Shown: positions 44,882-53,099, counted from the first letter of the stretch. The stretch: 64,000 bases of DNA from Oceanospirillum sp048264105 (GCA_048264105.1 JBLXDJ010000001.1:682001-746000), one strand, 5' to 3'. The notes: generated by a model from the sequence alone, not told the origin. Numbers and translations: made by a program.

Positions 44882-45859
44882 ATGAAAAACAAAAATCAGA
44901 TGACCAAGCCAATTGAGAACGAAACCCAGCAGGCAACATGTGATGTCAGTGTGATTATGCCGACTTATAATTGTCTGGATTATCTGCCGATGGCGATCGC
45001 CAGCGTGCTGAGTCAGAACGTCGATCTGGAACTGCTGATTGTGGATGACGGCTCCAATGATGGCAGTGGCGAATGGCTGGCTCATCAGGCGGCTCACAAT
45101 GAGCGTATCCGAATTCTGAAGGGTGAACATAAAGGCGTATCAGCCGCCCGTAATCTGGCGATTGCCGAGGCTCGGGGTGAATATGTGGCTTTTCTGGATG
45201 CGGATGATTACTGGTATGACGACAAACTGAGATTACAGCTGGCTTATCACAAAAGTCAGCCGGATCTGGTGCTGAGCTTTACCGATTACGATCACTTTTC
45301 AGAATCCGATGAGGATCTGGGACGCTGCTTTACTTTCTGGCCGCGTTTTAATCGCCTGCTGCAGGATGAAGAGCAGTGTTTGCGTCTGACAGGCGCGTTA
45401 AAAACCAGTGTCTATGAAGAGAATGTGATTGGAACTTCTACCGTGATGGTGCGAACCGATGCCTTGCAGAATGCACAGGGCTTTGATGAAAACCTGCATT
45501 CTGCCAGTGACTGGGATCTGTGGCTGCGTTTGCTGAATGCGGGGGATTTTCTGGCGATTAAGCCGAGCCTGATGGGCTATCTGGTGCGGCAGAACTCGAT
45601 CTCACGCAATGTGGAGCGTCGCCTGAACAGCTTTGAGCTGATTCTGGATCGTTTTCAGCCTGCGATGGTAGCGCTAAACCCAGCCTGCGTGGCTCCGGCT
45701 CGAGCCCGTCTGGCGCTGGCCTGGGCAGAAGCCTGGCAGGAGCAGAAAGATGGCTACTGGAAAGCGATTGGTGCTTACACCAAGGCTTGTTATCAGCTGC
45801 CAACATCCCGCAATCTGAAAGCGCTGGCAGCACATATTATTCGGGGGCAGAGCTGCTGA
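44882..45859 (+). CDS. glycosyltransferase family 2
   Basis: A 325-residue soluble GT2 enzyme. The GT-A motif starts SVIMPTYNCLDYLP, the nucleotide-binding region is LIVDDGSNDGSGEW, and the metal-binding DxD lies in FLDADDYW. A later ASDWDLWLRLL matches the catalytic-base segment of the family. GGGAG lies eight bases before the ATG. It is divergent from the J-R operon and convergent with the next glycosyltransferase; it may take the place of SypH or SypI. Confidence 0.9.
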   Translation: MKNKNQMTKPIENETQQATCDVSVIMPTYNCLDYLPMAIASVLSQNVDLELLIVDDGSNDGSGEWLAHQAAHNERIRILKGEHKGVSAARNLAIAEARGEYVAFLDADDYWYDDKLRLQLAYHKSQPDLVLSFTDYDHFSESDEDLGRCFTFWPRFNRLLQDEEQCLRLTGALKTSVYEENVIGTSTVMVRTDALQNAQGFDENLHSASDWDLWLRLLNAGDFLAIKPSLMGYLVRQNSISRNVERRLNSFELILDRFQPAMVALNPACVAPARARLALAWAEAWQEQKDGYWKAIGAYTKACYQLPTSRNLKALAAHIIRGQSC

Positions 45860-45919
45860 TCCTTAACGGAAGGGATCATCAATCACTAAACACCAGTACC
45901 TAAAAATGAAAAGCAAAAA

Positions 45920-45949
45920 ACTAAAAAAGGCCAGCTGGCCTTTTTTAGT
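45920..45949. terminator. bidirectional terminator, 30-base perfect palindrome
   Basis: The 30 bases are a perfect palindrome with A6 before and T6 after a GGCCAGCTGGCC core, between two convergent glycosyltransferase genes. It would terminate transcription in both directions. Confidence 0.85.
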
Positions 45950-45963
45950 GTCTGGGTTTTGAA

Positions 45964-45998
45964 GTTTGAGGTTTGAGGTTTGTGGCTTGTGGCTTGTG
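45964..45998. repeat. five tandem heptamers (GTTTGAG/GCTTGTG)
   Basis: Five consecutive 7-base units: GTTTGAG twice, GTTTGTG once and GCTTGTG twice. They lie between the palindromic terminator and the end of the next gene. Function unknown. Confidence 0.7.
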
Positions 45999-46038
45999 GA
46001 AAAAGGGTAAAGGATCGAGCCAGTTAAAAAAAAGCGGC

Positions 46039-47076
46039 CTAGGCCGCTAAGTGCAGGTAATGCTCGATAATCCGGGGAACAACCGCCTGTACGCTGTAAT
46101 GGTGTTGGATGGTCTGATAGGCGTTTAAAGCCATCTGCTGACGTTGCTGGGGTGTCATCCTCAGCCATTGATCAAGGCAGCATGCCATTGCTTCGATATC
46201 GCCCTGAGGGACAATCCAGCCATTTTCGCCATGGACAATCAGTTCCGGCAGATCCCCAAGGGCGAAGCTGCAGACCGGTATTCCCTGAGACATCGCTTCC
46301 AGAGCAGCCAGTGGCAAGCCTTCATATTGCGAGGTGATACAGAGCACGCCAATACGGTGCCAGTGATCGGCCATCACCTGCTGGCCGTGAAAATGGCATT
46401 GCTGATAGCGCTCTGACAACTCGTTATAGAGGGGGCCATCCCCATAGAGATGGAAGTAAGCACGGCTCTCTGCCGCCATGGAATCGTTCAGTCGGTTTGC
46501 CAGCTGACAGAAAGTCTCAGGGCCTTTTTCAGGACTGAGTCGTCCCACAAAGGCGACCTGCTCGCTGGAAGCGATCCGGTGGCTCTGAAACAGGCTCTCC
46601 TGTGATTTCAGTTCGACAAAATTAGGGATCAACATCCCTTTGCCCGCGATACGCTGATGTATCTCGGCGCTGACCGAAAGCGGTGAGAACCAGCGGGAGG
46701 TCAATTCATCCGCCTGAACATAGCACTTCAGCCGACCGGAGCCGGTATCACCGTTATGATGGGTAGGCAGCGCTGTCCATTTGCCCGGCAGGCTGAACAT
46801 CTTATTGATCAGATTGCCCTTATAGCCGTGGCTGTGTACCAGAGATCCCTGTGGGATCAGCCGGAACAGCTGGCGAATTTTTCCCTCTGCGCTGTAAACG
46901 GGAATATCAGCCTTAACCAAATCACGCCACAAAGGATGCTCTGAGCCGTCATAGCTTTTCCAGAACACGACTTTAACCGGCAGGGTTCTTTCTGCCAGCG
47001 CTTTAGCCAGATTAAGTACGTGGGTTTCAATCCCGCCCATACCCCGGCTATCAAGAAAGAGTACGATCGCTTTCAT
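46039..47076 (-). CDS. glycosyltransferase family 4
   Basis: A 345-residue GT-B enzyme: N-terminal FLDSRGMGGIETHVLNLA, donor domain with VAFVGRLSPEKGPETF and TSQYEGLPLAALEAMSQGIP. ATG at 47076 is chosen because AGGAGGT lies six bases upstream. Its promoter region is shared with the divergent epimerase gene and contains a perfect -24/-12 element. Confidence 0.9.
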   Translation of the reverse strand: MKAIVLFLDSRGMGGIETHVLNLAKALAERTLPVKVVFWKSYDGSEHPLWRDLVKADIPVYSAEGKIRQLFRLIPQGSLVHSHGYKGNLINKMFSLPGKWTALPTHHNGDTGSGRLKCYVQADELTSRWFSPLSVSAEIHQRIAGKGMLIPNFVELKSQESLFQSHRIASSEQVAFVGRLSPEKGPETFCQLANRLNDSMAAESRAYFHLYGDGPLYNELSERYQQCHFHGQQVMADHWHRIGVLCITSQYEGLPLAALEAMSQGIPVCSFALGDLPELIVHGENGWIVPQGDIEAMACCLDQWLRMTPQQRQQMALNAYQTIQHHYSVQAVVPRIIEHYLHLAA

Positions 47077-47140
47077 GGTCATACCTCCTGCGGTTTCGCA
47101 GTTTTGCGTTTTTGCAGTTCGCAATGGATACAGGGGTAAG

Positions 47141-47156
47141 AGCAAAGGCAGTGCCA
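47141..47156 (-). promoter_or_regulatory. sigma-54 promoter of the 46039-47076 glycosyltransferase
   Basis: On the minus strand: TGGCACTGCCTTTGCT, matching every conserved position of TGGCAC-N5-TTGCW. Predicted start near 47130, about 53 bases before the ATG. Confidence 0.8.
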
Positions 47157-47276
47157 TTCGCGTAATGCAACGAGATGCGACAGACGGGTTTTAATGTCTG
47201 AAAAAACGATTTTTAAAATGCAAAATTGGTCGTTTTGGCGAAGATAACTGACTGTATTTAATAGAGAATTTCAGGC

Positions 47277-47292
47277 TGGCACAGAGCTTGAA
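47277..47292 (+). promoter_or_regulatory. sigma-54 promoter of the epimerase-LruC operon
   Basis: TGGCACAGAGCTTGAA matches the consensus except that the -12 GC reads GA. The predicted start near 47304 gives a leader of about 38 bases before the ATG at 47342. It faces away from the glycosyltransferase promoter about 120 bases to its left. Confidence 0.55.
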
Positions 47293-47341
47293 ACAACCCC
47301 GGTAAATTCCACGAAAGGGACGCAAGTCCGGGGAGGCCATC

Positions 47342-48283
47342 ATGGCTAAGTATCTGGTTACAGGCGGTTGCGGTTTTATCGGTTCACATCTGTGTGATGC
47401 GCTTATCGATCTGGGGCATGAGGTGGTCGTGCTGGATAACATGTCCACCGGTAAGCATGAAAATCTGAATGCCAAAGCCAAACTCTATGTTGGTGATATC
47501 AATGACACTCTGCTGGTGAACGAACTCATGTCACGGGTAGATGGTTGCTACCATCTGGCAGCGGTGGCATCCGTGGTTCGCGCTAACGAGGCGTGGAAAG
47601 AGTGTCACACCATCAACCAGAGTGGCACGGTGAATCTACTGGAATGCAGTGCCCGTCAGAGCCGAAAAGTCCCTATGGTCTATGCCTCATCAGCAGCGGT
47701 TTACGGCGATAACGCTGCGATGCCTCTGGCGGAAAGCAGCCAGCTGCGCCCGCTGACCGCATACGGGGTCGATAAACTGTCCTGTGAGCTACAGGCTCAG
47801 GTCGCTGGCCGTATTCATAATGTACCGACCCTTGGCTTCCGTTTCTTTAATGTATTTGGCCCCCGTCAGGACCCAAGCTCTCCTTACAGCGGTGTGATCT
47901 CGATTTTTGCCGATCGTATCCGCCAGCATAACGGCATCACGATTTATGGCGATGGTTCTCAGATCCGCGACTTTGTGTATGTGAAAGATGTGGTGGCTTA
48001 TCTCTGTAAAGCGATGGATCTCGCCAGTGTGCGCGCTCCTGTCTTCAATATCTGCACCGGACGCGCAAGCTCAATCAAAGATCTGGCCAAAACCCTGTTC
48101 TCGATTGTGGGTTATGAGGTTCCTGTCACTTTTGCCGGTAAAAAAGCCGGTGATATTCAGGTATCCCTGGGAGATCCGCAGCAGCTGCTGAGTTGCTTCC
48201 ATCAAACAACTCGGTATGACCTTGGCTCCGGGCTGATGGAGATGATGTACGAGGGCATTGAAGAGTACAAAACTGTGGTTTAA
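47342..48283 (+). CDS. NAD-dependent sugar-nucleotide epimerase/dehydratase
   Basis: Extended short-chain dehydrogenase of 313 residues acting on a nucleotide sugar: Rossmann motif VTGGCGFIGSHL at the start, NAD-specific Asp at the end of strand two (VVLDNMSTG), Ser/Ala active-site segment YASSAAVYG and catalytic Tyr-x-x-x-Lys in AYGVDKLSCE. It is closest in layout to UDP-glucose/GlcNAc 4-epimerases such as WbpP; the exact sugar cannot be read from the sequence. GGGGAGG lies upstream of the ATG. It probably starts an operon with the two exported proteins downstream. Confidence 0.9.
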   Translation: MAKYLVTGGCGFIGSHLCDALIDLGHEVVVLDNMSTGKHENLNAKAKLYVGDINDTLLVNELMSRVDGCYHLAAVASVVRANEAWKECHTINQSGTVNLLECSARQSRKVPMVYASSAAVYGDNAAMPLAESSQLRPLTAYGVDKLSCELQAQVAGRIHNVPTLGFRFFNVFGPRQDPSSPYSGVISIFADRIRQHNGITIYGDGSQIRDFVYVKDVVAYLCKAMDLASVRAPVFNICTGRASSIKDLAKTLFSIVGYEVPVTFAGKKAGDIQVSLGDPQQLLSCFHQTTRYDLGSGLMEMMYEGIEEYKTVV

Positions 48284-48359
48284 AGGGGTCTGGCCGAGTC
48301 TGGCTAAGCGCCACCAGGTAGGGAAGGCTTTGAAAGAGTGTGAGTCACGCCCTGAATAA

Positions 48360-48382
48360 TCCGGCACGAAAGCGGTGCCGGA
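48360..48382. other. hairpin between the epimerase and lipoprotein genes
   Basis: A perfect 8-bp stem (TCCGGCAC with GTGCCGGA) with a 7-base loop lies 33 bases before the lipoprotein ATG. It is followed by AAAAA, not T, so it is not a normal terminator; it could protect or partition the mRNA. Confidence 0.5.
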
Positions 48383-48414
48383 AAAAGCGAAACGGGAAAC
48401 CGGAGGATAAGACC

Positions 48415-48891
48415 ATGAAAACTTATCTGGCACTTTTAATTCTGGGCTGTCTCAACCTGATCGCCTGTACTGAGCCACCGCCAGCAGACGATGCAGCAGC
48501 TGGTACAAATAACAGCTCAAACAACGGTTCCGGCAACAGTATCATCGGTAATGCCGAACCCACGGTGAGTGTGTCGACTGCGGAGCTGATCGCTGATCAG
48601 GGCTTTGGCTTCGACAGCCAATACGATCTGACGATTCAGGTTGCTCTGCCAGCATTGGCAACGGAATCCACCATCGTCAATATCTGTCATCCAACATCCG
48701 CTGGAGCTATAGACCGCAATAACTGCGTGTCCCGTGCGGCACTCAGTAGTGGCCGGTTGGATCTGGTACTGAATATGGCGGCACATCAGCAGGCGCTGGT
48801 GATGGAGATCTGGCAGAGATCCGATATGACACAACCTATGAGTTACAGCTGGTCTGTGGCTGAAGGTACTGTCTGGCAGGTTCAGGATTGA
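48415..48891 (+). CDS. small lipoprotein of unknown function
   Basis: A 158-residue lipoprotein (lipobox LNLIAC, Cys19) with an Asn/Ser/Gly-rich linker, then a compact beta-rich domain with two cysteines (ICHPTS and NNCVSR). I do not recognise the family. GGAGG lies eight bases before the ATG. It is followed 11 bases later by the LruC/GEVED protein, and the two are very probably cotranscribed, so it may anchor or assist that protein at the cell surface. Confidence 0.75.
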   Translation: MKTYLALLILGCLNLIACTEPPPADDAAAGTNNSSNNGSGNSIIGNAEPTVSVSTAELIADQGFGFDSQYDLTIQVALPALATESTIVNICHPTSAGAIDRNNCVSRAALSSGRLDLVLNMAAHQQALVMEIWQRSDMTQPMSYSWSVAEGTVWQVQD

Positions 48892-48902
48892 GGAGGTGAC
48901 CT

Positions 48903-51041
48903 ATGACTATCTATCCCTATGATCAGAAGCCCCTCAGTTCCAAGACCGGGGAGCATAAAATGAGCCTGAGAACTCAGCTCAAGAGAGTCGGGGCACTGGC
49001 GGGTTGTTGTGCCCTGCTGGCTCTCTCGGGGCAAGCTAATGGCGCTGCGTTTGATTCCTGCCCAACCCATGGCTTTCTGATGCAGGGTTCACCGGCCAAG
49101 CTCTACAGTGTTGATCTGGCGACAGGCTACACCCAGACACTGGCCAGTGATCTCGGCACCTCCAGTACCCTGAATGCGATCGCCTTTAACCTGCACGATA
49201 ACTATCTGTACGGTTTCAGTAATCAGTATAAAAATCTGGTGCGGATTCATAACGATTACAGTATTGAAAACCTGAATCTCAGCGGCATGCCGGCGACCAG
49301 TTTTTACGTGGGGGATATGGCGGTCACTGAGAACGTTTATTACTTCTATCGTCCGGGGGCGAGCTATGGTCTCTACAAAGTCAGTCTGGACAGCCAATCG
49401 CCGGATTATGGCGTTATCAGCCGTATCAGAGATGGCTCAAGCCTGAGCCTTGCAATCTATGACTTTGCCAGCCATCCGATCAATAACTACCTGTACGCGG
49501 TAGATAAGCAGGGCAATCTGCATCGTATTGGGGCAGAAACCGGCAGTTCAGTAAAACTCAGCAATGTCGGTGTGACTGGTGTGTTTGGCGCTTCCTATTT
49601 TGATGATCAGGGTACGCTTTATATCAGCCGAAATGCCGATGGTTATATCTTCCGTATCGATGTTTCAGAAAATAATCCTACTGCAGAGTTTTTCGCTAAT
49701 GGCCCTCAGTCCTCCCAAAATGACGGTGCCCGTTGTGCCACGGCAACTCTGATCAGTGAGCAATCCACCATCGATTTTGGTGATGCTCCGGACAGTTATG
49801 GCACCACACTGGAAAGCAACGGTGCCCGACACATGATCTCCGAGGATCTCTATCTGGGTGTTTCCGCTGGTGGTGATGATAACGGTGTCAGCCAGATTAC
49901 CGGTTTTGAACAGTCGCTTGATGCGGTGGTGCAGGTGGAAGCAACCGGTGCCGGTTATCTGAATGTCTGGGCAGATTGGGATCAGAACGGTCAGTTTGAT
50001 AACAGCGATCATGCGGTTATCGATCAGGCTTTGGTAGATGGTGCCAATATTGTGGCGGTGGATGTGCCTGCAGATGCGGTGCTAGGCCAGACCTGGGTTC
50101 GTGCCCGTTACTCTTCCAGTCAGGGTATTGGCCCAACCGGCGGTGTTTCTGATGGTGAAGTGGAAGACTTTCAGGTCGTGGTAACCGAGCAGGGAACGTC
50201 CATCATTGTTTATCCCGGCAGTAACGAATACACCACGCTTGCCTATGAAGACAAATGGCCGAAGCTGGGTGATTACGACATGAATGATGTGGTTGTGGCT
50301 TATCGCACCTACCGCTATCTGAATGAGGGCATGGTGACCCGCTATGCGGTTGAAGGGCGAGTACTGGCTGTCGGTGCTGGTTATAAAAACGGCTTTGCTA
50401 TTCAACTGGACGGTATCGCTACAGGCAACATCAATACCTCTGCCATGCGTTTTGAGCTGAATGGAATCTCACAAACCAGCCCGGCACTGGAAACGAATGC
50501 CGACAGTGATGACGCTGTACTGGTGGTCAGCGAGAATCTCTGGGATCAGGTAAATCCCATCAGCGGATGTACTTTCTACCGCTCTGAAAAGGGTTGCGAC
50601 GAAACCAATCAGCTGACTTTTTATATCTCAGCTCCTTTGGTGAATCCCGTTGATCCGTCACAGGCACCGATGAATGTCCTTAACCCCTTTATTTTTGCCA
50701 CACCGAATACCTATCACGGTCTGAATTATCAGCCGGGTCGTGGGTTGGAAGTACATCTGAAAAATAAAGCGGTGAGTGCAAGATTCGATCACAGTCTGCT
50801 GGCGACCCATGACGACAGCTCAAGCTACCCGCTGAGCACCTTTGTCACCGCTAATGGTATGCCTTGGGCGCTTGAGCTACCGGCGCTCTGGGATCATCCG
50901 GTGGAGAAGGTAGATCTGGTGTCGGCGTATCCTGAGTTTGTCGATTTTGTAAACTCATCCGGTAGCCTGAAAAAGAGTTGGTACCTGAACCCTGCCAGCG
51001 AACAAAAGATCATTCTGAACTTTAATCAGCTGCAGGATTGA
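48903..51041 (+). CDS. secreted LruC/GEVED-domain protein
   Basis: A 712-residue exported protein. The first part (about 45-285) resembles the DUF6923 beta-propeller-like domain. A GEVED domain follows (about 298-430; FGDAPDSYGT start and DGEVEDFQV end), then a C-terminal LruC/DUF4842 domain (about 435-700; YEDKWPKLGDYDMNDVVVAY). The signal peptide runs from MSLRTQLKRVG to QANGAA. ATG at 48903 has a strong AGGAGG six bases upstream; ATG at 48961, which starts right at the signal peptide and has GGGGAG, is an equally good start. By neighbourhood it may be a biofilm matrix or adhesive protein; the function of the family is unproven. Confidence 0.85.
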   Translation: MTIYPYDQKPLSSKTGEHKMSLRTQLKRVGALAGCCALLALSGQANGAAFDSCPTHGFLMQGSPAKLYSVDLATGYTQTLASDLGTSSTLNAIAFNLHDNYLYGFSNQYKNLVRIHNDYSIENLNLSGMPATSFYVGDMAVTENVYYFYRPGASYGLYKVSLDSQSPDYGVISRIRDGSSLSLAIYDFASHPINNYLYAVDKQGNLHRIGAETGSSVKLSNVGVTGVFGASYFDDQGTLYISRNADGYIFRIDVSENNPTAEFFANGPQSSQNDGARCATATLISEQSTIDFGDAPDSYGTTLESNGARHMISEDLYLGVSAGGDDNGVSQITGFEQSLDAVVQVEATGAGYLNVWADWDQNGQFDNSDHAVIDQALVDGANIVAVDVPADAVLGQTWVRARYSSSQGIGPTGGVSDGEVEDFQVVVTEQGTSIIVYPGSNEYTTLAYEDKWPKLGDYDMNDVVVAYRTYRYLNEGMVTRYAVEGRVLAVGAGYKNGFAIQLDGIATGNINTSAMRFELNGISQTSPALETNADSDDAVLVVSENLWDQVNPISGCTFYRSEKGCDETNQLTFYISAPLVNPVDPSQAPMNVLNPFIFATPNTYHGLNYQPGRGLEVHLKNKAVSARFDHSLLATHDDSSSYPLSTFVTANGMPWALELPALWDHPVEKVDLVSAYPEFVDFVNSSGSLKKSWYLNPASEQKIILNFNQLQD

Positions 51042-51043
51042 GC

Positions 51044-51091
51044 AGCTTCAATATCGTTAGAATGATCTCATCAGGCCCTTGAAGCTTTTTT
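51044..51091 (+). terminator. probable terminator after the LruC gene
   Basis: AGCTTCAA (51044-51051) pairs with TTGAAGCT (51079-51086) and a T-run follows. The 27-base loop is long, so confidence is moderate. Confidence 0.5.
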
Positions 51092-51312
51092 GGAATCTAT
51101 TGACTCAGATGGATTATCGAGTTAATTCCAATCATGATGAAAAATATAAAATAGTGGTCAAATTATGAGCCATAAAATTCATCACTTATGTGACCAAAAA
51201 AGTGGTCTCAATTGTCAGACAATTAACTTATTGAGCATTCATATGAATAATATTACCTTACAAATCAATGATATATATTTTCGAAGTTTTTGATTTTTCA
51301 CACCCACCAACA

Positions 51313-51357
51313 TTGACATGGTGGGGGTCGCTGGTTCGAATCCAGTCATGTCTACCA
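51313..51357 (+). pseudogene. 3' half of tRNA-Val(GAC), non-functional fragment
   Basis: Forty-five bases identical to the 3' part of the tRNA gene at 14590, from the anticodon loop to ACCA. The D-arm and 5' acceptor strand are missing and the preceding bases are unrelated. It is most simply explained as a reconstituted attachment site. Confidence 0.9.
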
Positions 51358-51377
51358 AATTTAAAAGCCCGTAACTC
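51313..51377 (+). repeat. 65-bp direct repeat, right copy (att-like)
   Basis: Perfect copy of 14622-14686. Similarity continues imperfectly through the terminator and the CGTTG-ACCAAT stretch beyond it. The two copies bound a segment of 36,691 bp. Confidence 0.85.
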
Positions 51378-51403
51378 TGAGCAATCAGGATTACGGGCTT
51401 TTT
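51363..51403 (+). terminator. terminator following the tRNA fragment
   Basis: AAAAGCCCGTAA (51363-51374) pairs with TTACGGGCTTTT (51391-51402) around a 16-base loop. It is a diverged copy of the tRNA-Val terminator. Confidence 0.8.
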
Positions 51404-51542
51404 CGTTGGACCAATGCTATTTGCTTTCATCACCTCAGATGAGACATAAGTTAAAGGTGGCAGTGAACCCCATTAAAAATATATGTATTATCAGAATCTT
51501 ATGATGGCAGCATTAAGTAAATCGATCAGGTAAGGATACCCA

Positions 51543-53099
51543 ATGGCCGTTCAGGTTGCCGTTTGTAGCGTAGCGCAACTGTTTGCATTACCGACAACAC
51601 AAGATTCCCAATCCCCAATTTTTTGTCGCTCACCCGATATCAAGCAGAGTTCAACTCTCAGCGGAACACTCCGTATCCCGGAGTATCAGCGGGCTTATGA
51701 GTGGAAAGAGAAACAGCTGCAACAGCTGATAGACAGTATCCGGGAGCATCTCAACCAAAATCCGGCGAACTCTGAACCGACCGTGCCTTACTATTTGGGT
51801 AGTCTTATTCTGCATCAGAATGATGAGCACCTGGACATCATCGATGGCCAGCAAAGGGTCACCTCATTAGCGCTGATGGCACATCTGAAGCTGGAAAACG
51901 AAAAGGTACAGCAGCCACAGCCGGAGCTTCGTTTTACGTCACCACTGAGCCAGGCGCATATTCGCCGGAATCTTGCTTGGTTACACCAAAACAGAAACGA
52001 ATGGGCTGGACTGATCGACTTTGACAAGCTGCAGTTCACGCTGGTGATAACCGACAACCCGGATCAGGCCTATCATTTTTTCGAGACCCACAATACCGAT
52101 AGTGTGCGCCTGAAAGGGCATGAAATTATCAAGGCGCATCACCTACGGGCTATCGCACAACGGTCACCAGAGGGTCAAAACAAAGCACTCGGCGATGTAA
52201 ACGACGCTGCGAAAAAATGGGAAGCCTTGCAGGAACTGCCGTACCTGATTCAATTGGTACTGAAAGGGCGTTTCTGGAAACAGATTCGGGGTAGTAGCTA
52301 TCCTTCGGTCAGAAATCCGAGAGCGATTCGCGACGCCATTGTTGATGAGTTAGCAGACAAGACTTCGTCTATTGTGCAACAAGATGACAAGAGCGGCGAT
52401 ATCGGTTTTGCCAATCTGGCGCGTCTTAACCCGGCAGGCGCAGTAAAACCCACAGCCAGCGGGCAATATTACGATCTGCGCCAACCCCTGAATGCCGGTT
52501 GGAACACCCTGAATTATCTCGATTATTTCACACAGCTAAAAAATCGTTATCTGGTTGAAACGCCCATCGGCCCGGCACCGAATCAAACGGGCTTTTACGA
52601 CTTCTACCGTAAGCTGATTCTCGACGTTGAGGGCTGTGGTTTTATAAAGCCCCTCTATGTCACCGCCCTGCTGCTCTATATCAGCCAGTTTAGCGATAAC
52701 CAGCTTGAGGTGGCCGCCAAAAAACTGTTTCGGGTGATTTACTCCCGAAGAGTGACGAATAAGGTGGCCGTTAAAGAGAGCAGTATCCCCAGTTTTATCG
52801 CTGAAACACCAGTTCTGGATTGGATCTGCGTCTGCTTCACGCCGATGCAACTGTTTGCCATGCTCGATAGCTTTGTCCTTGAGGTGGACGCTACAGGCTT
52901 AGGCTCAAAAACAGATGCTTCAGGTAAACATGTGCCGGAGAACAGCGTAAAAAGACGTTTTATTGCCAAGGTTGCAGAGCATTTTAAACTGACCGTCTTA
53001 GATGGAAAAGATGCTCAAGCTTATGCCAATAATTTTGCACAGGCGTTCGATAAGCACATCCGGGATCTGCCTTTGGAAAGCAAGGAGGTAAACCAGTGA
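51543..53099 (+). CDS. DUF262 protein, GmrS-like defence component
   Basis: A 518-residue protein with a DUF262 (ParB/sulfiredoxin-like NTP-binding) domain: IPEYQRAYEWKEKQL near residue 45, GSLILHQ, and the signature IIDGQQRVTSL around residue 100. The rest is helical and lacks a recognisable HNH or DUF1524 part. In GmrSD-type restriction systems DUF262 hydrolyses NTP and a DUF1524 nuclease cuts modified DNA. Start ATG has AAGGA six bases upstream. Its stop overlaps the next gene's GTG, so the two products are probably made together and act together. Confidence 0.85.
   Translation: MAVQVAVCSVAQLFALPTTQDSQSPIFCRSPDIKQSSTLSGTLRIPEYQRAYEWKEKQLQQLIDSIREHLNQNPANSEPTVPYYLGSLILHQNDEHLDIIDGQQRVTSLALMAHLKLENEKVQQPQPELRFTSPLSQAHIRRNLAWLHQNRNEWAGLIDFDKLQFTLVITDNPDQAYHFFETHNTDSVRLKGHEIIKAHHLRAIAQRSPEGQNKALGDVNDAAKKWEALQELPYLIQLVLKGRFWKQIRGSSYPSVRNPRAIRDAIVDELADKTSSIVQQDDKSGDIGFANLARLNPAGAVKPTASGQYYDLRQPLNAGWNTLNYLDYFTQLKNRYLVETPIGPAPNQTGFYDFYRKLILDVEGCGFIKPLYVTALLLYISQFSDNQLEVAAKKLFRVIYSRRVTNKVAVKESSIPSFIAETPVLDWICVCFTPMQLFAMLDSFVLEVDATGLGSKTDASGKHVPENSVKRRFIAKVAEHFKLTVLDGKDAQAYANNFAQAFDKHIRDLPLESKEVNQ

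Larger units (their letters stand above)
51042..51542. other. AT-rich intergenic region with att-like tRNA fragment
   Basis: This 501-base stretch has no supported gene. It contains a terminator, two copies of AGTGGTC (51153 and 51201) with an inverted TGACCA between them, the tRNA-Val fragment and that fragment's terminator. Much of 51100-51300 is clearly more AT-rich than the genes on its left. Confidence 0.7.

Noticed and set aside
51268..51504. Short open frame over the tRNA fragment
   Set aside because: It reads through the tRNA 3' half and terminator, as does a similar frame over the intact tRNA; not a gene.
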